The notes under the pieces: generated by a model
What the model was told of the DNA's origin: nothing
The model's input: the letters and a program-made list of their open reading frames with translations, nothing else
Databases searched by the model: none
In this document: piece by piece, positions 61,287-64,000 of the stretch
How positions within the stretch are numbered: the first letter of the stretch is position 1
Layout of the letters: each line of letters begins with the position of its first letter
IMG/VR virus record: IMGVR_UViG_3300025770_001492
Location: 62,001 to 126,000 of that record
Strand: one strand, 5' to 3'
DNA from: a virus
DNA: 64,000 nt
Made by a program: the position numbers and the translations under genes

Positions 61287-61299
61287 CCTTTCCTCCATC

Positions 61300-61830
61300 C
61301 TAAAAGGTAGCCTTGTATAATTTTTCTGCCTTTTCCCACAGCTTAATTATCCTAGATTCATTAACGCTCATTTCGGAACTTATAAATCTTCGAGATATAG
61401 CACCAAAGGGTAGTACATTTTTATTTATGCACTCAGCTAAAACAAAGTTACCAACTCCATCTAAATAACTTACGAATGTAGATTGTTCATTAGATTTAGA
61501 AGAAGTAATTTTATCCCCTAAATAAGTGTCAACGGCCATAACGTCAGAATTAATAAATAAAGTTTTTTCAAAATGTCTACTAAATTTCGTTTTAGCAACA
61601 TTTAAATAATTTTGATCATTATATTGAGAAAAATTAATTTTACATCTTTTTGCCCAATTTGAAACAATATCGCTTTTAATAAAGTCTCCTCTTGCAAGTA
61701 TGAAAACCTTTGCGTCTGGTAAATTCTTAACAATTGAATACCATGAGCAAAACGCCATCCATGGCTCAAATGGGTCTTTATCAATATTAATAACAACAGC
61801 TAAGTTGTCGCCAGTTTTAGAGATAGTCAT
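61300..61830 (-). CDS. GT-A-like glycosyltransferase candidate
   Basis: 176 residues. Rossmann-like start LAVVINIDKDPFEPWMAFCS, then AKVFILARGDF and TLFINSDVMAVD, which could be a DxD-type sugar-nucleotide site. Shorter than full GT2 enzymes, so the assignment is tentative. Confidence 0.45.
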   Translation of the reverse strand: MTISKTGDNLAVVINIDKDPFEPWMAFCSWYSIVKNLPDAKVFILARGDFIKSDIVSNWAKRCKINFSQYNDQNYLNVAKTKFSRHFEKTLFINSDVMAVDTYLGDKITSSKSNEQSTFVSYLDGVGNFVLAECINKNVLPFGAISRRFISSEMSVNESRIIKLWEKAEKLYKATF

Positions 61831-61912
61831 GTTTTAATTTAGTTACCAGTGTAAATTTTCAATAACTAAATAAACTACTTAGACTTACAATCGCAGTGAC
61901 TGCTTTATTGCT

Positions 61913-62116
61913 TTATTCCTTTGATTCATCTTCTATCAATTCTCCAGATTCAGCATCAACGATAGCAAAATCAGAAACATCCATTTTCAATGTTTCTACA
62001 TACTCTGCACATGCAGCGAGCATTTCTTTCGCTTCTTCAACATCAGAAGTAAACCACAATCCAACTTGAGGATGCTTTAAGGTTCTGCCTGTCTTTTTAT
62101 TCAATAAAGTATACAT
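61913..62116 (-). CDS. small unknown protein
   Basis: 67 residues from ATG 62116, which overlaps the TGA of the upstream gene (TGATG). Acidic C-terminus; GLWFTSDVEEAKEMLAACAE is a likely helix. Not recognised. Confidence 0.55.
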   Translation of the reverse strand: MYTLLNKKTGRTLKHPQVGLWFTSDVEEAKEMLAACAEYVETLKMDVSDFAIVDAESGELIEDESKE

Positions 62117-62508
62117 CAACCTATATTAGTATCAGGCGATGGAACTTGAACCGTTGAGTTAGCATTATTTTGAGCTTGTCCAAATTGTTGAGGCTGACCT
62201 ATGCCGCCGCCACGAACCGAACCAGATTTTGGCGTCGAGGGTGGGGACATATTAGAAGCAGGGGGAACAGGATTCGGCTGAGTGCCGGGACTCATGTTTG
62301 AAGCTGGTCTTTTGTTGTTTGTTTGCAATTTGTCAGACACATTAAATGCCGATCTGGGCTTTTTAGAACTATTTAAATTATCTTGAGGATTGATGCCTGC
62401 CATTTGTGGATTAGCAGGTGCTACAGGGCTTTCTCCTGCCCTTCCTGCTGCGTTCATTCCTGTGGCACTTGCTCCCGTGCCTTGCTCAAGCCATTTTCTG
62501 AATTCCAT
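62116..62508 (-). CDS. tagged, disordered Pro/Asn/Ser-rich protein (capsid-internal candidate)
   Basis: 130 residues. N-terminus MEFRKWLEQGTGASATG fits the tag pattern; the rest is low-complexity with repeats of PASNMSP. TACATA lies 5 nt before the ATG. Divergent from the HNH gene with only 14 nt between the start codons. Confidence 0.6.
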   Translation of the reverse strand: MEFRKWLEQGTGASATGMNAAGRAGESPVAPANPQMAGINPQDNLNSSKKPRSAFNVSDKLQTNNKRPASNMSPGTQPNPVPPASNMSPPSTPKSGSVRGGGIGQPQQFGQAQNNANSTVQVPSPDTNIG

Positions 62509-62513
62509 ACTAT

Positions 62514-62519
62514 TATGTA
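62514..62519 (-). promoter_or_regulatory. TACATA box between divergent start codons
   Basis: TACATA, 5 nt, ATG at 62508 on minus; on plus the overlapping TATTAT is 6 nt before ATG at 62523. Confidence 0.45.
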
Positions 62520-62522
62520 GAT

Positions 62523-62801
62523 ATGGGACGTAAAAAAACGCTAATCAACAAGAAAAACAAGAAAAGATTAGAAAGCTGTGCTTTTTGCGAATGTGCAGAC
62601 TATGAAATTTTAGATGTCCACAGAATAAACGAAGGAGCAGACGGAGGAAGATATACCAGTCACAACTCCTTGACTGTCTGTGCAAACTGCCATCGGAAAA
62701 TTCATTCTGGAAAAATAAAAACATTCAGAAAGCATCTAAGCACTGGCGGATATGTCCTTCATTGTGAAATCGAAGGACAAGAACAGTTTTTGAAACTATG
62801 A
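62523..62801 (+). CDS. HNH endonuclease-like protein
   Basis: 92 residues. CAFCECADYEILDVHRINEG ... NSLTVCANCHRKIHSG is a zinc-bound HNH motif (two CxxC, DVH, N, H). It could be a free-standing homing endonuclease, perhaps related to intron spread, or a packaging-linked HNH. No SD; leaderless-type start. Confidence 0.8.
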   Translation: MGRKKTLINKKNKKRLESCAFCECADYEILDVHRINEGADGGRYTSHNSLTVCANCHRKIHSGKIKTFRKHLSTGGYVLHCEIEGQEQFLKL

Positions 62802-63062
62802 TTACTTCTTTGCGTTATTGTCAGGCAAAAATTTTGCTGCATCGGCTGGCTTTAGCTGGCCGCTATCGATTGCTTTTATAACATTATTTTTTACAGCATC
62901 TTTTACGGCTTTAGAATCTCCACCACTTTTGATTGTTTTTGTGGTGTCTGCTTTAATTTGCTGGCTCAACTGAGAATTCTCTGCGTCCTTTTCCGCATTG
63001 CCCTGTTGTCCCACTTCCATCTCTTTAAGAGATACCCATTTTTCAAAAGAATAATTATTCAT
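62802..63062 (-). CDS. tagged small protein (capsid-internal candidate)
   Basis: 86 residues. MNNYSFEKWVSLKEMEVGQQ fits the tag pattern with possible cut after Glu-14; the remainder is Lys/Ala/Asp-rich and helical (AVKDAVKNNVIKAIDSGQLK). TAGATA-like box 6-7 nt before ATG; no SD. Its stop abuts the end of the HNH gene. Confidence 0.6.
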   Translation of the reverse strand: MNNYSFEKWVSLKEMEVGQQGNAEKDAENSQLSQQIKADTTKTIKSGGDSKAVKDAVKNNVIKAIDSGQLKPADAAKFLPDNNAKK

Positions 63063-63119
63063 AGTAATTTATCTATGTTTGAAGCGTAAATATTTAAAAC
63101 TTTATTTAAGGATGGATAA

Positions 63120-63305
63120 ATGAAAAAAATACTAACTTTACTAATTTTGGGAATGTGTTTTTCCCTAACTGGATGCTCTTCCGACGACTCTTCCTGCTGC
63201 TGTGAGGGGGATAAATGCCATTGTGTGGATATCGGTGCCTGCTGCTGTGAAGAAGGCAAATGCAAAATAGAATGTGATTGCGAAGGATGCGATTGCAGCA
63301 AATAA
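63120..63305 (+). CDS. cysteine-rich (metallothionein-like) lipoprotein
   Basis: 61 residues. Lipoprotein signal peptide with lipobox LT-G-C (Cys at 19), then 13 further Cys in 42 residues as CCC, CxC and CxxC groups (SSCCCEGDKC, GACCCEEGKC, CDCEGCDC). The pattern is that of a metal-binding peptide held on a membrane surface. SD AAGGAT. Not a known metallothionein family that I recognise. Confidence 0.75.
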   Translation: MKKILTLLILGMCFSLTGCSSDDSSCCCEGDKCHCVDIGACCCEEGKCKIECDCEGCDCSK

Positions 63306-63327
63306 ACGTTGCGCAGACCACATAGCA

Positions 63328-63831
63328 TCAAATAGGTTTCAACCTCGCCATAAACTCTATCTCTTCTATCATGGCGACAACGCCTTCTTTAATCAAGTCA
63401 TCTACGGCTGTCTCTACTCCGAACCTTTTTCCGGGTCGCTGTAGATGATCCTTGTAGTCGTGACACAATATATCCTTAGCTCCACATCTAATTGATCCTA
63501 ATATATCCCTCTTCACAACCTCTGCATCGTGGTTGCCATCAATAAAAGCAAAATCTATTGATTCAGTAGTGGATTCAAAAAAATTATCACTAGACATGTG
63601 ATGAACAATACAATTGGTTAATTTCCTTGCTTTTATTCCAGCTACGAAAGCTGCCTTCCATTCTTCAATAGGCCATATATCGACACAATGAATTTTGCCG
63701 TTGCATATTTCAGCCATTGGAAAAATTGATGCACCTTGATATACGCCTATGTTGACTATATTCTGATAATTGTTTTCTTTGACAATCTCAGCCATTATTT
63801 GATATTGCTTATTTGAGCATTTTCCTCTCAT
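63328..63831 (-). CDS. class I SAM methyltransferase-like protein (Methyltransf_24 type)
   Basis: 167 residues from ATG 63831. NIVNIGVYQGASIFPMAEI is a SAM-motif-like turn and SIDFAFIDGNHDAEVVKRD the second-strand block seen in Methyltransf_24 proteins next to glycan genes. TATATA lies 5 nt before the ATG; no SD. Confidence 0.7.
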   Translation of the reverse strand: MRGKCSNKQYQIMAEIVKENNYQNIVNIGVYQGASIFPMAEICNGKIHCVDIWPIEEWKAAFVAGIKARKLTNCIVHHMSSDNFFESTTESIDFAFIDGNHDAEVVKRDILGSIRCGAKDILCHDYKDHLQRPGKRFGVETAVDDLIKEGVVAMIEEIEFMARLKPI

Positions 63832-63836
63832 GCCAG

Positions 63837-63842
63837 TATATA
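63837..63842 (-). promoter_or_regulatory. TATATA box 5 nt before ATG (leaderless candidate)
   Basis: TATATA, 5 nt, ATG at 63831; no SD. Confidence 0.5.
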
Positions 63843-63897
63843 GTAATATCAAATAAATTGTATTTTTAAAAAGTTTGAGGTGTGGGTAAATAAATAT

Positions 63898-64000
63898 ATG
63901 ATTAATGTCTTAATGTGTACTTATAAATCTGGCGATGTATTGCCTTTATCTTTAAAGCCTCTTGTGGACTTTCCGGGAATCACCAAGATACTCATAGCAG
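63898..64000 (+). CDS. probable glycosyltransferase, N-terminal part (runs off right edge)
   Basis: 34 codons from ATG 63898 to the window end, beginning MINVLMCTYKSGDVLPLSLK, which is how GT2/GT-A glycosyltransferases start. TAAATAAATA-type sequence precedes the ATG. The metal-binding part is outside the window. Confidence 0.55.
   Translation, partial: MINVLMCTYKSGDVLPLSLKPLVDFPGITKILIA

Noticed and set aside
63059-63331. Minus-strand frames opposite the Cys-rich lipoprotein
   Set aside because: Gln/Ser/His-rich composition is what the antisense of a Cys-rich gene gives; no SD. The plus-strand lipoprotein has signal peptide, lipobox and SD.
1-64000. CRISPR array
   Set aside because: No set of regularly spaced direct repeats was seen; the only tandem repeats are within coding sequence.
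1-64000. Bacterial chromosome fragment
   Set aside because: IF-3, bS21, PrkA, map and def could suggest it, but gene packing, T4-type ligase, sigma fragments, split polymerase, giant fibre and many small unknowns fit a large phage better.

Overview
The window is best read as part of a large, AT-rich bacteriophage genome (jumbo or huge phage class, probably myovirus-like), not a bacterial chromosome. Genes are tightly packed, often overlapping by a few bases, and mostly on the minus strand. The recognisable set is phage-typical: T4-type RNA ligase, PhoH, two small sigma factors, dCMP deaminase, a dUTPase-like protein, a solitary DNA methyltransferase, a giant LamG-repeat virion protein, a T4 57B/Acb1-like anti-CBASS candidate and several proteins with capsid-targeting-like N-termini. 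No rRNA or housekeeping operon is seen. The host cannot be named; many genes carry strong Shine-Dalgarno (SD) sites, so the host uses SD initiation.

Layout. 1-500: end of an unknown gene, a degenerate tRNA-Met-like sequence and a three-way-junction RNA-like element. 500-9,500: sigma factor, Acb1-like protein, nucleotide-sugar dehydratase, thioredoxin, DNA methyltransferase, second sigma factor, amidoligase-like protein. 9,482-17,575: a 2,430-residue repeat/LamG protein, a 44-residue gene, phoH. 17,576-18,122: long intergenic region with a terminator facing left, possibly ending an unannotated RNA. 18,123-20,626 (+): zinc peptidase-like protein, RNA ligase, methionine aminopeptidase. 20,678-34,884: glycosyltransferase, dUTPase-like, DnaJ, GroES-like, UDP-sugar dehydrogenase, aldehyde dehydrogenase, A-type Fe-S carrier, IF-3, 2-oxo-acid decarboxylase, virion protein, dCMP deaminase, methyltransferase. 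34,984-45,028: lipoprotein, peptide deformylase, RHH regulator, ribosomal protein bS21, GT-B-like proteins, DHH phosphoesterase, many unknowns. 45,030-53,919: DNA polymerase III alpha in two separate genes about 4.5 kb apart, with YopX-like and PspC-like genes, tmRNA and tagged virion candidates between them; the first half is interrupted by a 223-nt group I intron. 53,980-60,479: nuclease-like protein, ClpP, then SpoVR, YeaH (DUF444) and PrkA. 60,601-64,000: small proteins, HNH protein, a cysteine-rich lipoprotein and the start of a glycosyltransferase.

How the parts fit. The phage seems to bring its own replication polymerase, two sigma factors, and an unusually full translation kit (IF-3, bS21, methionine aminopeptidase, peptide deformylase, tmRNA), with chaperones (DnaJ, GroES-like) and a ClpP-like protease for protein quality control. 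At least nine genes have a TATATA-like hexamer 4-6 nt before the start codon and no clear SD, which suggests leaderless late transcripts; several of these encode the tagged, probably capsid-internal, proteins. Metabolic genes (2-oxo-acid decarboxylase plus aldehyde dehydrogenase, UDP-sugar enzymes, PrkA-YeaH-SpoVR) point to host reprogramming. Coordinates of translational starts were adjusted by eye where an SD or the protein family decided the matter.
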